A stretch of 64,000 bases of DNA from Cepaea nemoralis (GCA_014155875.1 JACEFZ010001410.1:124001-188000); one strand, 5' to 3'; shown: positions 22,580 to 34,621, counted from the stretch's first letter. Numbers and translations are program-made. Notes: a model not told the origin generated them from the letters alone.

Positions 22580-24935
22580 TTTCAACATGATCCAAATCAG
22601 GTGAGATTACATCAGCTGCCATGAGAATAATTATGTTTAAAGCTGTGAGGTGTGGCTATCTGGAATGCTAGGACTATGCATTTTGTAGGTCTTATAAGTT
22701 TCACAATGATCCTAGTCACATGAGATCACATCAGGTGCCATGACAATCCGAAGTTTTAAAATGATCCTAATCAGATGAGATCAAATCACGTGCCATGAGA
22801 ATCAGAAGTTTCAAAATGATCCTAGTCACATGAGATCACATCAGGTGCCATGACAATACAAAGTTTTAAAATGATCCTAATCAGATGAGATCAAATCACA
22901 TGCCATGAGAATCAGAAGTTTCAAAATGATCCTAGTCACATGAGATCACATCAGGTGCCATGAGAATCAGAAGTTTCAAAATAACCTAGTCACATGAGAC
23001 CACATCAGGTGCCATGAGAATCAGAAGTTTTAAAATGATCCTAATAAGATGAGATCAAATCAGGTGCCATGAGAATCAGAAGTTTCAAAATGATCCTAGT
23101 CACATGAGATCACATCAGGTGCCATGAGAATAAGAAGTTTCAAAATGATCCTAATCAGATGAGATCAAATCAGGTGTCATGAGAATCAGAAGTTTCAAAA
23201 TGATCCTAGTCACCTGAGATCACATCAGGTGCCATGGGAATAAGAATTTTCAAAGTGATCCTAGTCACCTGAGATCACATCAGGTGCCATGAGAATAAGA
23301 AGTTTCAAAGTGATCCTAGTCACATGAGATCACATCAGGTGCCATGAGAATCAGAAGTTTCACAATGATCCTAGTCAGATAAGATCACATCAGGCGCCAT
23401 GAGAATCAGAAGTTTCAAAACGATCCTAGTCACATGAGATAACCTCAGGTGCCATGAGAATTAGAAGTTTTAAAATGATCCTAATCAGATGAGATCAAAT
23501 CAGGTGCCATGAGAATAAGAAGCTTCAAAATGATCCTAGTCACCTGAGATCACATCAGGTGCCATGGGAATAAGACTTTTCAAAGTGATCCTAGTCACCT
23601 GAGATCACGTCAGGTGCCATAAGAATAAGAAGTCTTAAACTGATCCTAGTCACATGAGATCACATCAGGTGCCATGAGAATAATTATGTTTAAAGCTGTG
23701 AGGTGTGGCTATCTGGATTGCTAGGACTATGCATTTTGTAGGTCTTATAAGTTTCACAATGATCCTAGTCAGATGAGATGACATCAGGTGCCATGACAAT
23801 CCGAAGTTTTAAAATGATCCTAATCAGATGAGATCAAATCACGTGCCATGAGAATCAGAAGTTTCAAAATGATCCTAGTCACATGAGATCACATCAGGTG
23901 CCATGACAATACAAAGTTTTAAAATGATCCTAATCAGATGAGATCAAATCACATGCCATGAGAATCAGAAGTTTCAAAATGATCCTAGTCACATGAGATC
24001 ACATCAGGTGCCATGAGAATCAGAAGTTTCAAAATAACCTAGTCACATGAGACCACATCAGGTGCCATGAGAATCAGAAGTTTTAAAATGATCCTAATAA
24101 GATGAGATCAAATCAGGTGCTATGAGAATCAGAAGTTTCAAAATGATCCTAGTCACATGAGATCACATCAGGTGCCATGAGAATAAGAAGTTTCAAAATG
24201 ATCCTAATCAGATGAGATCAAATCAGGTGTCATGAGAATCAGAAGTTTCAAAATGATCCTAGTCACCTGAGATCACATCAGGTGCCATGGGAATAAGAAT
24301 TTTCAAAGTGATCCTAATCAGATGAGATCAAATCAGGTGCCATGGGAATAAGAATTTTCAAAGTGATCCTAGTCACCTGAGATCACATCAGGTGCCATGA
24401 GAATAAGAAGTTTCAAAACGATCCTAGTCACATGAGATAACCTCAGGTGCCATGAGAATTAGAAGTTTTAAAATGATCCTAGTCACATGAGATCACATCA
24501 GGTGCCATGAGAATCAGAAGTTTCACAATGATCCTAGTCAGATAAGATCACATCAGGCGCCATGAGAATCAGAAGTTTCAAAACGATCCTAGTCACCTGA
24601 GATCACATCAGGTGCCATGAGAATAAGAAGTTTCAAAGTGATCCTAGTCAGATGAGATCAAATCAGGTGCCATGAGAATAAGAAGTTTCATAATGATCTT
24701 AGTCACATAAGATCACATCAGGTGCCATGAGAATAAGAAGCTTCAAAATGATCCTAGTCACCTGAGATCACATCAGGTGCCATGGGAATAAGACTTTTCA
24801 AAGTGATCCTAGTCACCTGAGATCACGTCAGGTGCCATAAGAATAAGAAGTTTTAAAGTGATCCTAGTCACATGAGATCACATCAGGTGCCATGAGAATC
24901 AAAAGTTTCACAATGATCCTAATCAGATGAGATCA
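22580..24935. repeat. 55-bp minisatellite with ~1053-bp higher-order repeat
   Basis: About 42 monomers of ATGATCCTAGTCACATGAGA, TCACATCAGGTGCCATGAGA, ATCAGAAGTTTCAAA. A marker segment with TTAAAGCTGTGAGGTGTGGC occurs at 22625 and again at 23678, 1053 bp apart, and the monomer variants that follow repeat in the same order. Confidence 0.94.
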
Positions 24936-25390
24936 CACCAGCTACATTGTCTTTTGTCAAGCTGGCACAGTCTAAGATCTTCTTTCGAGTACATCTCTTG
25001 AAGTTGTCCTCCCATTTAAACAACACAGCTTACCATAAGGGACAACTGAGATTTCCCAATACAGTAATTAACTCTTCTTTGAGAGGACTTGAACCTCATC
25101 TCTAAATATTTCTAATGCCTTTATAAATGATCAGCAGTAATGTTTCCTTGGGGTTGCTTGTGCCCTTTCTGTTCTTCTGTGACACACAATAGGCACATTA
25201 AGTGAAACTAGTTCATCCTTCCCTTGAAATGAAGTTGAATTATAACATTTCCAAATGTTAAAGAATTAGTATACATATTGTTTCTGTAATTTGTCATTCC
25301 CAGAAATGTAAGAAATAAATGTTGATTGACAGTTGAGTAATACAAGTTTATCTACTTCGAAGACACAAGTGACAAAAAAAAAACACTTAC

Positions 25391-25566
25391 AAAATGTCAT
25401 GCTGAGGTGGAACATATTCAATGGTGACATTCCATGTCATATTAAATCTGTCTTCTACGTTTCTCCTCTTCTTGACTTCTGGAGTACAGATGATTGACAG
25501 TTCACTGTGAGTACATGAGGCTCCCCTACATAACTTTTTCTCCTCTAGTTCCAGTTTTACAATTAC
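25391..25566 (-). CDS. Exon 15: unassigned extracellular exon
   Basis: Residues 839-897. Contains VIVKLELEEKKLCRGASC, a Cys pair (SIIC), basic KKRRN, and possible N-glycosylation at NMT and NVT. No family recognised; alternating hydrophobic strands suggest a beta domain. Phase 0 in, phase 2 out; acceptor TTTCAG, donor GTAAGT. A mariner remnant lies between it and exon 14. Confidence 0.75.
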
Positions 25567-25954
25567 CTGAAATAAGTATTTGAGTACTATTCATGTTTTT
25601 TAACTGTTTCATATATCTGCAAGAAAAACATGTGTTTGTTGGCAAGAATACAGATAACAGTAGATTTATAATTGCAACTGAAATGTAAATAACAATAAAT
25701 AATTAGCTACATTAATAAAATATATGGATAAAACACAAGCATGATGAATGTTTAGATGAGCTGGATAAAACAAACAAACAATAAACAACTGAAAAGAACT
25801 TATAAGAAAGTTAATACACACTGATATTCTGAGCGGATAAAATTATCTGAAATAAGAACCCAGTGAGAAATACAATTGTACATCGAGGACAGGAACAACA
25901 TGAAAAACTGATGAAGACTGGTCTCTAGCATTGAATAACTAATGATACAAAATA

Positions 25955-26876
25955 CGAGGACGAGTCAATAAGTAAGTCACACAGTTCTAGGGGACGGCAG
26001 GTAAATGTAGTTGGTGTTTTCTACAGGTGTCATTAGGTGACAGCAACATAAAACTTTATATTCCCATTGGTCAGGTGGCGCTAGGTGTCTCATGCGCATG
26101 TGCAGCACATAAAGAAAATGGCGATTGTACTTATGGAGAGTACAATCAAAGAACAATATGCCGTTGTGCAGTTCTTTATGGGCAAAAGGACTGCCTGCAA
26201 AGGACATTCATAAGGAAATCCTTCCTGTTTATGCTGACAAATGTTTGTCCCGTAAAGTGGTGCATAGCTTGGTAGAAAAATTTTCTCAAGGACGCTCTAA
26301 ATTTGTTGATGAAATCTGATCTGGTCGTCCTGTTGAGATTGCAACAAAAGCATTCGTGCAGCGGGTGGAGATGATTAGAGGTGACAGGCGAATAACGATA
26401 GACTCTGTAGCATCTGCAATGCATGATCGAAGAAAACGTCCAGAACTGCTGACTAGAGGAGAACTGCTGACTAGAGGAGTATTGCTTCTTCATGACAATG
26501 CCAGACCACATACGGCTCGATTAACTCAGGAGAAAATTAACCAACTAAGGTGGGAAGTTCTGGAACATCCACCTTACAGCCCCGACTTGGCCCCTAGCGA
26601 TTTCCACCTTTTTGATCCTCTGAAAACCCAACTCGGCGGGAGACATTTCGCGAATGACGCCGAAGTTGAATGTGGCGTGAAAACATGGTTTAGAAAATAG
26701 AGCACGCAGCTCTATGCAACCGGTTTGGGAGGGCTGATAAAACAATGGGACAAGTGCATCAATGTTGGTGGAAATTATGTTGGGAAATAAAAGGACAATG
26801 TATGTATAAAAATAAACTGGTTTCAAGTTGTTATCATATTTAGTTATTTTTCTACAGCCTTATTTACTTCCCCTTG
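25955..26876 (+). mobile_element. mariner transposon with internal deletion
   Basis: TA target sites flank terminal repeats: left CGAGGACGAGTCAATAAGTA, right (reading inward) CAAGGGGAAGTAAATAAGGC. Plus-strand fragments read KEQYAVVQFLWAKGLPAKDI and VHSLVEKFSQGRSKFVDEI, then GDRRITIDSVASAM, then VLLLHDNARPHTARLTQEKI and EHPPYSPDLAPSDFHLFDPL. The join after VASAM skips the segment with the first catalytic aspartate; HDN and SPDLAPSD remain. Stops are also present. It is an inactive deletion derivative. Confidence 0.9.
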
Positions 26877-26951
26877 TATAAATGGCGGTAAACGTTTATG
26901 GCTTTACACTATGAATATTTTAGAATGATCTGTATACAATTTGCTAGGTAC

Positions 26952-27052
26952 CTCTTCCCGGAGTAAAGCCTTTAGGCCAGTATCATCAGGCATACATGGC
27001 CCATCAAATGCCAAAATGAATTTTTCATGTGCTGTTATTGGTCGACGCTGCT
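26952..27052 (-). CDS. Exon 14: short unassigned extracellular exon
   Basis: Residues 805-838, including EKFILAFDGPCMPDDTGLKA. No domain recognised. It is supported by the acceptor ATTTCAG, the donor GTACCT, an open frame, and by turning phase 1 into phase 0 exactly as the neighbours require. It probably forms one domain with exons 15 and 16. Confidence 0.68.
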
Positions 27053-27284
27053 CTGAAATGCAACAAGAAATCATATTTGCTATGTCCTGAATGGTAAAAC
27101 ATTAAAATTAAAATTAAAATTTGCATAATTTATACTGAAAAAAAAATTGATTAATGTGCTGATTTTCCCCTTGAACTGTCTTTACATGGACTGAGACCCT
27201 AGTCTGTTATGTATGCGTTTGTTTTCATTGTGTGTCCTCAGGATGTAAAATACATATTTATTTCATTATATACTGTTATTGTTG

Positions 27285-27610
27285 CGAATTCCTTGGACTG
27301 CCAGAGTAACTAACGACGACTGCCTGAAACAGGCTAATGAAACTAGAACATTATATAGAACAATAAGACAGAGACAAACAGATTTCCTCGGTCATGTGAT
27401 GAGAAGAGAGGCATTGGAGAACATCGTAACAACTGGAAAGATCGAGGGGAAGAGAGGCAGATCTAGACCAAGAGAATGATGCTGGATGGATTGAGACGGT
27501 GGCATGGAGGAATATCAGCAGCAGAGTTGATCCAGAAAACCAAAGACCGAGATCTATGGAGAGCCATGAACGCCTACGCCAGCCGGCATGGCACCTGATG
27601 ATGATGATAC
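27285..27610 (+). pseudogene. (GAT)n-tailed LINE 3' end
   Basis: ARVTNDDCLKQANETRTLYR, TDFLGHVMRREALENIVTTG, KIEGKRGRSRPRE and, after a stop, a W-rich end, then CCAGCCGGCATGGCACCTG and (ATGATG)n. It shares its ending with 9487, 17595 and 46380. Confidence 0.82.
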
Positions 27611-27759
27611 TGTTATTTGCTGCTGCGGTCAAGATATATAAAATACTTTATATCAAGACATCTTTCAAACAGATCTAATATTAATGTTGTATTTTTAAAT
27701 GGTATAACTAATTACAGATCTAATATTAATGCTTTATTTTTAAATGGTATGAACTGCTG

Positions 27760-27795
27760 AGCACAGCAGAGATGAGACAATACAGTACAAGACTG
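27760..27795. repeat. (TTGA)n microsatellite
   Basis: GATTGATTGATTGATTGATT; may be a tail of the (AATC)n LINE family in reverse orientation. Confidence 0.8.
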
Positions 27796-27989
27796 ATTGA
27801 TTGATTGATTGATTGATTAAGGAATAGAGTACAAGAATAGAGGTAGAGGCAGTCACTGCCTGTGATCATGTCAGCTACTGCTACAAGTGATGTCAGCTTC
27901 TGCCACAAGTGATGTCAAATGACACAATTCTTAAACAGGTAGATTTGTCAACTTGTATTGACCTATAGAAAATGTGACACATTATTTAT

Positions 27990-28380
27990 TGTTTATTGCA
28001 CCTACAGAAACCAACAGCAATAGAAGAATATTACCTGAAAGAATTAAAAACTAACAGCACACAGTATTTAGTGAGAATGAAAGAGTTAAAAAATTAGCAA
28101 CATGTAATATTAAGAGAGACTGAAGGAGTTAAACACAGCAATAACAGTTAACATTAGGTGAAACTAAAGGAGTCAAACATAGTAACAACACATAATATCT
28201 GGGGAGAATGAAAGAGTTAAACACAATAATAACATGTAACATAAAGTGAGACTAAAAGAATTAAACACAGTAACAACATGTAACATTAAGTGAGACTGGA
28301 AGTGTTAAACTCAGTAACAAGTTATGTGAGAATGAAAGCAACAAAACATGTAATATTAAGATAACATAACATCTGATATA
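27990..28380. repeat. Diverged ~60-bp repeat
   Basis: Loose repeats around GAATGAAAGAGTTAAACACA and GTAACAACATGTAACATTAA, five or six degenerate copies just downstream of exon 13 in transcript sense. Confidence 0.6.
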
Positions 28381-28413
28381 AAGATACAGCAACTTCTGAC
28401 AGATAATACTTAC

Positions 28414-28611
28414 TGAGACATGGTTGTTGTCTTTTCATGACCTTAATGAGGTCTCCCAGATATGTGTCGACCATGCAGCTGACCGTTCTTGGGAACATGC
28501 CCAGCGGATTCAGGATGTGACCCTCATAGCACTCAATGTGGCATATTTTAATTTCACTATCTTGGCAACGGAATATTCCATTTACAATTTCTGGAAGCTG
28601 GCATGGTTGTT
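28414..28611 (-). CDS. Exon 13: sushi (CCP)-like module
   Basis: Residues 738-804. Starts EQPCQLPEIVNGIFRC and ends KRQQPCL. The 'C.LP.I.NG' opening and closing Cys fit a sushi/CCP module; internal cysteines are at KICHIEC and RTVSC. The final Trp of canonical sushi is not evident, so it is divergent. Phase 1 at both ends; acceptor AAACAG, donor GTAAGT. Confidence 0.75.
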
Positions 28612-28889
28612 CTGTTTAAGCCAATTTAAAAATAATAAAAATTCAACTGCTGTTTTGCAAAGAATATTAAAATTTTATTTCTACACTATGTGATAAGAAC
28701 TTCAACAAAGCCACACAAAAAAAGATTGAAAAGTGATAACATCAAAAGGTTGCCTTATGTTAGGCACAAAAACAAATGAATTGAAGAGTGATAAGTACCG
28801 CTTATTAAAGCAATATGATCATTTCTACTGCTTCAGTACAATCGTATTTGCTCCTACTGGAAGTTAAGTATTTTAAATTGTAGGGAGGT

Positions 28890-30913
28890 TGAACATCAAG
28901 AATACACTTCAATCTACCGCAGAAGAATGTCTCGGTGTGTCAACCACGCATAGAAAGAACAGATGGTTCAATCAAAAATGTGAAGAAGCAGTCACTAAGA
29001 AGAAGAATGCCAGACATGTATGGTTAAATGACATCAATAACATCCAAAAGGAAGAGCATTATAGAAATAAATGTAAAGAGGCTACAAAAATAGTCAGACA
29101 GCAGAAGCGAGAATATATGAGTAATATAATCAAAGATATGGAAACTAATCACCAGAAAAATGAATCCAGAAAGTTTTTTAAAGTACTGAAGTCAATGAAA
29201 CGAGGGCACCAACAAAACACATATGGTTTAAAAGACAAAAATGGGAATATGATAAATACCAATGAAGAAATGTGCAACACATGGAAAGAATATTTTATTG
29301 AATTACTAAATTGTGAAGCTCCAAGTAACATTTTCCCACAGGAAGAGGTTCTAACATGCGAACCACAAATTGAAGAACCTACATTTGAAGAAATCCTATA
29401 TGTAATCACACGACTTAAAAACAATAAGGCAACTGGGACTGATGGAATTGCTGCTGAATTTATAAAGGCAGGTGGCCATGCATTACATCTAAAGCTATAC
29501 GAACTAATAATAAAAATCTGGAGGACAGAAGAATTACCCCATGACTGGAAAGAGTCATTATTGATACCTATCTTTAAGAAAGGAGACAAGTTCCAATGTG
29601 GAAATTATAGAGGAATATCACTACTGTCCACAAGCTATAAGATACTATCCGCAGTATTACTAAATAGACTAAAACCATATTCAGAAGACATATTAGGTGA
29701 CTACCAGGCGGGTTTTAGACAAAACAGATCAACAATAGATCAGATATTTATCTTACGACAAATAGCCGAGAAAAATTGGGAATATAAAAGAGATCTCCAT
29801 AACATTTTTGTGGATTTTAAAAAGGCTTATGATAGTGTCCATAGGAATAGTCTATGGAATGTTATGCAGGAATTTGGAATACCAAGGAAGTTAATTAACA
29901 TGACCAAACTATGCATGGAAGATACTTATAATATAGTAACATATAAAGGCAGGAAATCAGACCCCTTCCAAATAACATCTGGCTTGAAACAGGGTGATGC
30001 ACTATCGCCGCTACTCTTCAATCTGGCTCTAGAGAAAGTTGTAAGGAAGGTAAAGGAGGAATGTGATATTGGAGGAACATCCAAGCTGCTTGGTTATGCA
30101 GATGATATAGATATTATAGGGCAAAGTGAACAAAAGACATTAGAAATATTGACTCACTTAAAGGAAAAAGCCCAACAGATGGGGCTGGTTATCAACCAAG
30201 ATAAGACAGAATATATGGTAATTTCAAGAGACGGAATGGCTAAAAACTCTGGCCACATACAAATAGATAATATGACCATTAAAAGAACGGAAACATACAA
30301 ATACCTGGGTACAATCTTCAACTGCTCCAACATCATAAGGGAAGAAATACAAACTAGAATCAACTCTGGAAATAAGATATACTATGCACTACAACATCTA
30401 CTAAAATCAAAGGCGCTATCTCGTAACACCAAAATCACAATATACAAAACACTGATCAGACCAGTTGTGCTGTATGGCTCTGAAACCTGGAGTACAACGA
30501 AAGGAGACGAAGCCTTGTTACAAACCTTTGAGAACAAAATTTTAAGACGCATCTTTGGACCCATTAGGGATACACAAAGTGGAGAGTGGAAAAGAAGAAG
30601 TAACAAAGACATTTATGATTTGTTTAAGTCCCCGCTAATCACTGGTATCATGAAGGCTAATAGACTACAATGGCTGGGGCATATAGAAAGAATGGAAGAT
30701 AATAGGGAAACAAAATTCGCTTACACTCAGGAAATAAATGACCGTAGACCCCGAGGTAGACCAAGAAGGCGGTGGAGAGATAATATACATACAGACCTAC
30801 AAGCACTTGGAATCAACGACTGGCAAGAGAAGGTCCACCAGAGAGACGAATGGAGACAGATTGTATTTGCAGCAAAGAACCTCAATGGCTCGGAATGCTG
30901 AAGAAGAAGAAGA
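28890..30913 (+). mobile_element. (GAA)n-tailed LINE with intact RT frame, 5'-truncated
   Basis: Flanked by 8-bp duplications AGGGAGGT (28882-28889, 30914-30921). One open frame of about 670 codons reaches a stop just before the (GAA)n tail. It includes the RT blocks ATGTDGIAAEFI, LIPIFKKGDKFQCGNYRGIS, FVDFKKAYDSVHR, GLKQGDALSPLLFNLALE and the catalytic LLGYADDIDIIG, then TETYKYLGTIFNCSN, VLYGSETWSTTKGDEALLQ and [19 protein letters not shown]. There is no endonuclease domain and no ATG at the frame start (TTG), so it is a 5'-truncated copy rather than a full element. There is practically no 3' UTR. Other copies: 11591, 15003, 20534. The clean frame suggests a recent insertion. Confidence 0.93.
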
Positions 30914-31700
30914 AGGGAGGTAAGCATGTCTGAATGGATACATGCACTCATTCTTAAACATCCCGTGGGCTGATGCCAAATTAGCGGGTTAAACCCCTAC
31001 ACAGATCAATTGTACTAAAATGTTGACTTAGGGGCGTAAATTACAGGTACCTATGAAATTGGAGTGTGTTCGCCTGATGGCAAGGGACACTGTTAATAGG
31101 GAAAGCTAATCAACACACACATATCAATCCAATGCACTAGAAGTAGTTAAACGTATATAGACTATACCTGAGTTTAAAAACTGTAGGCTTTCATACTGTG
31201 CCCAAGCAAAGATAACCTACTTTTTTGGTATAATTATCAAAAGTTGTCTATTTGTCCTTATATCATTCAGAAATCTTTTATTTTATCTGTTTCTTTTGTC
31301 CAGGTCACATTATAAAACCTTTTAAGGTCTTTTCATCCTGTCTTGAGTACTGCGCATGTGAGTGTTGTATCCTGTCAAAGGCGGGACTTGTGTATTGATG
31401 ATCTTTTCTGTAGTTCAGCACTGATGTTACTTCATGCTATATATAGTTATATACTTGTTTTGTTTGTCATAGAATGCTTCTTTGGCCACTGCAATACACG
31501 ATCTTATTTCAGCTCCACAATGGACACCCTTTGTAATGATCTGTTCCAGATAGAGAAACTTCTGCATTGTTCAATGATCTTTCTCTCCATGTTTTATACT
31601 TTGGGTTTGTTTGGTAATGATATCATGATATGTATAAATAACACCAGTCAGCATCTGTAACAGGAAATGCACTTAATCTAATGATGAATTCTGTACTCAC

Positions 31701-31940
31701 CGTAGATCAGTGTGACATTGAAGGTGCAATTGGCCTTGTTACCAGCGCCATCTGTAGCAATGTAAATGACTTCTGTTGTACCAATCCCAAACTCACTCTT
31801 GGGTTCATGAGAGCTGGTTACTTTCGGTTCATTGACATTGTCTGTGGCTTGTGGTGGCAACCAACTAATGGGTTCATTGTTCATGGATGTTTTGTTGAAG
31901 ATGTTCTGTGGGCAGGTGATAAACTTTGGAGGCACAAAAT
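31701..31940 (-). CDS. Exon 12: HYR domain 2
   Basis: Residues 658-738. Textbook HYR: DFVPPKFITCPQN at the start, SWLPPQATDNVNEP, FGIGTTEVIYIATDGAGNKA, then NCTFNVTLIYG. NCT and NMT-type sites suggest N-glycosylation. HYR domains occur in cell-adhesion and complement-type proteins, usually beside sushi modules, as here. Phase 1 at both ends; acceptor TTTCAG, donor GTGAGT. Confidence 0.92.
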
Positions 31941-31983
31941 CTGAAACCAGGCAATGGACGTATTATATATCAAAATACAATGT

Positions 31984-32148
31984 CTAGTATAGGGTGTAAT
32001 CTTAATGACTGTGGGTGAAAATATTGTCGTTCCAAGTTTTCTGTTCACCCTCAGTGGAGTTCATGCAACATAAAAGGTAAATACAAAACTTGGAACGGCA
32101 ATATTTTCAAAAACCCCACAGTCATTAAAAATAACCGGCTATAGATTA
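31984..32148. mobile_element. MITE-like inverted repeat, ~165 bp
   Basis: Left arm TTAATGACTGTGGGTGAAAA, TATTGTCGTTCCAAGTTTT; right arm AAAACTTGGAACGGCAATAT, TTTCAAAAACCCCACAGTCA, TTAA. Arms of about 55 bp with ~50-bp centre. No protein. No certain target duplication. Confidence 0.75.
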
Positions 32149-32154
32149 GTTTGC

Positions 32155-32402
32155 ATATCCTTTACCGGACGTAGCAATCAACTCTAGCATTTTCTGGCTG
32201 TTTGTGATTCTTTGGCAAGTTTACGTTCAGTAGTTTACCTTTGCTTTGTGAATGACCGGCACTCATACCGTCGTATAGAAAATAACGCAAGGCAGTCTGC
32301 TTTCAAATCACCCTATCTGTGTTTTGAACGCGTTATGCAGGATTACAAACTGCATTTGTAACTTCTTCACAACAGCTCTGTAGATTACAATGTTACTATT
32401 CT
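32155..32402 (-). mobile_element. tRNA-derived SINE (family K), copy 1
   Basis: On minus the tRNA-like head has A-box-like TGAAGAAGTTAC and B-box-like GCGTTCAAAACACAG, then a body with GGCAAGTTTACGTTCAGTAG in reverse. The second copy at 62185-62412 aligns along ~225 bp. Confidence 0.7.
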
Positions 32403-33069
32403 TTGCTTCCCTTATGGGTCCTCGGTTACCTTGGGGCACTGTTGATGTTCACTATACTGTAAATAAACTTCATACAAGAGAGCCACAATAATAGTGTTGT
32501 CACTAGCACAACTGCTGGTGTTCATGTGTTCACATTCCTCTTAAGGTTGCGATTAAAAAAAATTAACCTGAATTCTAGGTTGATAAGCCTAAAATTAGTA
32601 CCAGGAAATTTTCTATGAAGTAAAGACACTGGTGAGTGCTGATTGGTGTATAAAAACATTTGACTAGCACAACATAGCCAGTGTGTCTCAAGGCCAGGAA
32701 AAAGTTTCTTTACTTGTTTGACTGTTTACACCACATAAATATAATTGCCTTGTTTCTTAAACTAAACACAGATGTTTGTGAACTAAAGTACATTAATCAT
32801 TGTTGTGATGTTGGGTAAAGGAAACTTCTTTGACAATACTGAGTAGAAAGTGGAAAGTACATTAATATTGTGTGAGTAAAGAATTCTCTATAAACTGTCT
32901 CATTTCTTCAGTGAAGTTAATATTACTCTAGCTTCGAATAAATCAGTCTAATTAAAATTTAATTTACATTATAATATAAATAGGGCTGCAAACGATTAAT
33001 TTAAATTTAATAGTAAACTTTTGAAAATTAACGATTAATTAATATTAAAACAATGTTTTCCTGTAGTGA

Positions 33070-33382
33070 ATTTGAAAAACGAAGACACAAAATACAGAAT
33101 GTACGATTTATTGCCTGGCATATTTCGCTGCATCTTGTCAGGTACATATTTCATATGTCACATAACATAGAGTAAAATAACTAGATACATCGTTCAAGCT
33201 GACATATACACATGTTCGCACAGGATATTACTGTGCGAACATGTGTATATTTCAGCTTGAACGATGTATCTAGTTATTTTACTCTACGTTGTGTGACATC
33301 TGCTGTATGTACCTGACGAGATGCAGCGAAATATGCCAGGCAATAAATCGTACATTCTGTGGTTTGTGTCTTCGTTATTCAG
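33070..33382. mobile_element. Inverted-repeat (Penelope-LTR-like) element with hammerhead motif, copy 1
   Basis: Two ~130-bp arms: AACGAAGACACAAAATACAG...CATGTTCGCACAG, a 6-8 bp centre, and the reverse complement ending GTGTCTTCGTTATTC. A short unpaired extension AATGTTTTCCTGTAG at the left is shared with copy 2 at 50336. Inserted near the end of the hAT. Confidence 0.85.
33307..33355 (+). ncRNA. Candidate type I hammerhead ribozyme
   Basis: Core CTGACGA (33313-33319), a very short stem II (G-C plus possible A-G), GAAA (33328-33331), a degenerate stem III with A-U closing and cleavage after ATC at 33349. Stem I: ATGTAC before CTGACGA pairs with GTACAT after the cleavage site. The opposite arm has CTGACAA, changing the catalytic G8, so only this arm looks intact. 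Weak stems II and III lower confidence. Confidence 0.45.
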
Positions 33383-34621
33383 ATTAATTAATAGTTAATT
33401 TCCATTAAAGCAAAACATTAATAGTCACATAACTCACATTATAGTTGTATTCGTTAAAAATCGAAATAACACTGGATTGTCTTGTTCATATGTCATCTAA
33501 TAACCAACTATGCAAACAGACAAGTAGCCTATGTTGACAGTATTTGGTTCAAGTGACGAGTGCGCCTTATTAACAATATAGCCAGCAGAACTGAACAATC
33601 GTTCACATGAAACTGAGATAGCCGGTATGCTCAGAATGGTCTTTGCAAGGGATGCCAATTTTGGATATCGATGTACATTAAGTTTCCACCATTGTAGAGG
33701 GTCAACCTGTTCAGCAAATTTCTTCTCCATTTTATAACGTAGCAATTCATCAGAAGGGCTGTAGACATGATCTTCCATGTCTGAGTCAGACTCCATTAGC
33801 TTAATATGCTTTTCATTTGGTTCACATACAGTTTTATTGTCAATGATGTCAGTATCATTCGTTGAAACAGTCTCCATTTGCTCATCATGAACATCAGCTG
33901 CTATTTGTTGTTAAATAAGTGACCAAGTTCGTTCTTTTGCATCTTTTGACAAACACTTCAGGTATTTGTAGCATGGACCAAGTGCTGTTGCAGTCTGTAA
34001 TATTTCAATACTTGTCATTTTAGCTATACGTTCACTGAAGTCATTAATAGATGCTGCCTTAAATTTAGCTATGTAGCCCGGATCATCATCATGTACAGTA
34101 ATAACTAATATGCTTTGTCAACAATGATATCAGTGGCAATACACATCTACATGAAACATAATCTTGACCGCCAAGAGCAGGACCATGGTCTGACATCAAA
34201 AACATTGACATATTTTGAAATCTTCTCCCAATCCGAATCTGACAGTTTTGGACCTTTGTATTAATCTTTTCATCTTACATATAGACAGCTAATGCTTCTC
34301 TGGCCTGTAGAAGACTCTGTAGCATAATAAAAATACTGTTCCATCTTGTTGGTACATCTTGCTGCAGCTTACACAATGGTGACTCAGTACAATTTTGCAA
34401 CTGGGTTGTATTTGCAGCACTATTTTTAAAATCTCCGAAAACTTTTCGACATTTCCCAAATCATGTTTCGGTATCAGCGGCTTTAAATCCATGTAATACG
34501 CTCAGTTGTAAGCTATGAGCCAAACAAGGAGTATGTGCAACACCGGTTTTATCAACAGCTGAAACCATATTTCTTGCATTGTCAGTAACTAGAGCCTGAA
34601 TTATGTTTGTTATATCCCAGT

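Noticed and set aside
28889..30901. LINE frame considered as a complete ORF2 with its own start
   Set aside because: The first codon is TTG at the target duplication and the endonuclease is absent, so it is a 5'-truncated copy.
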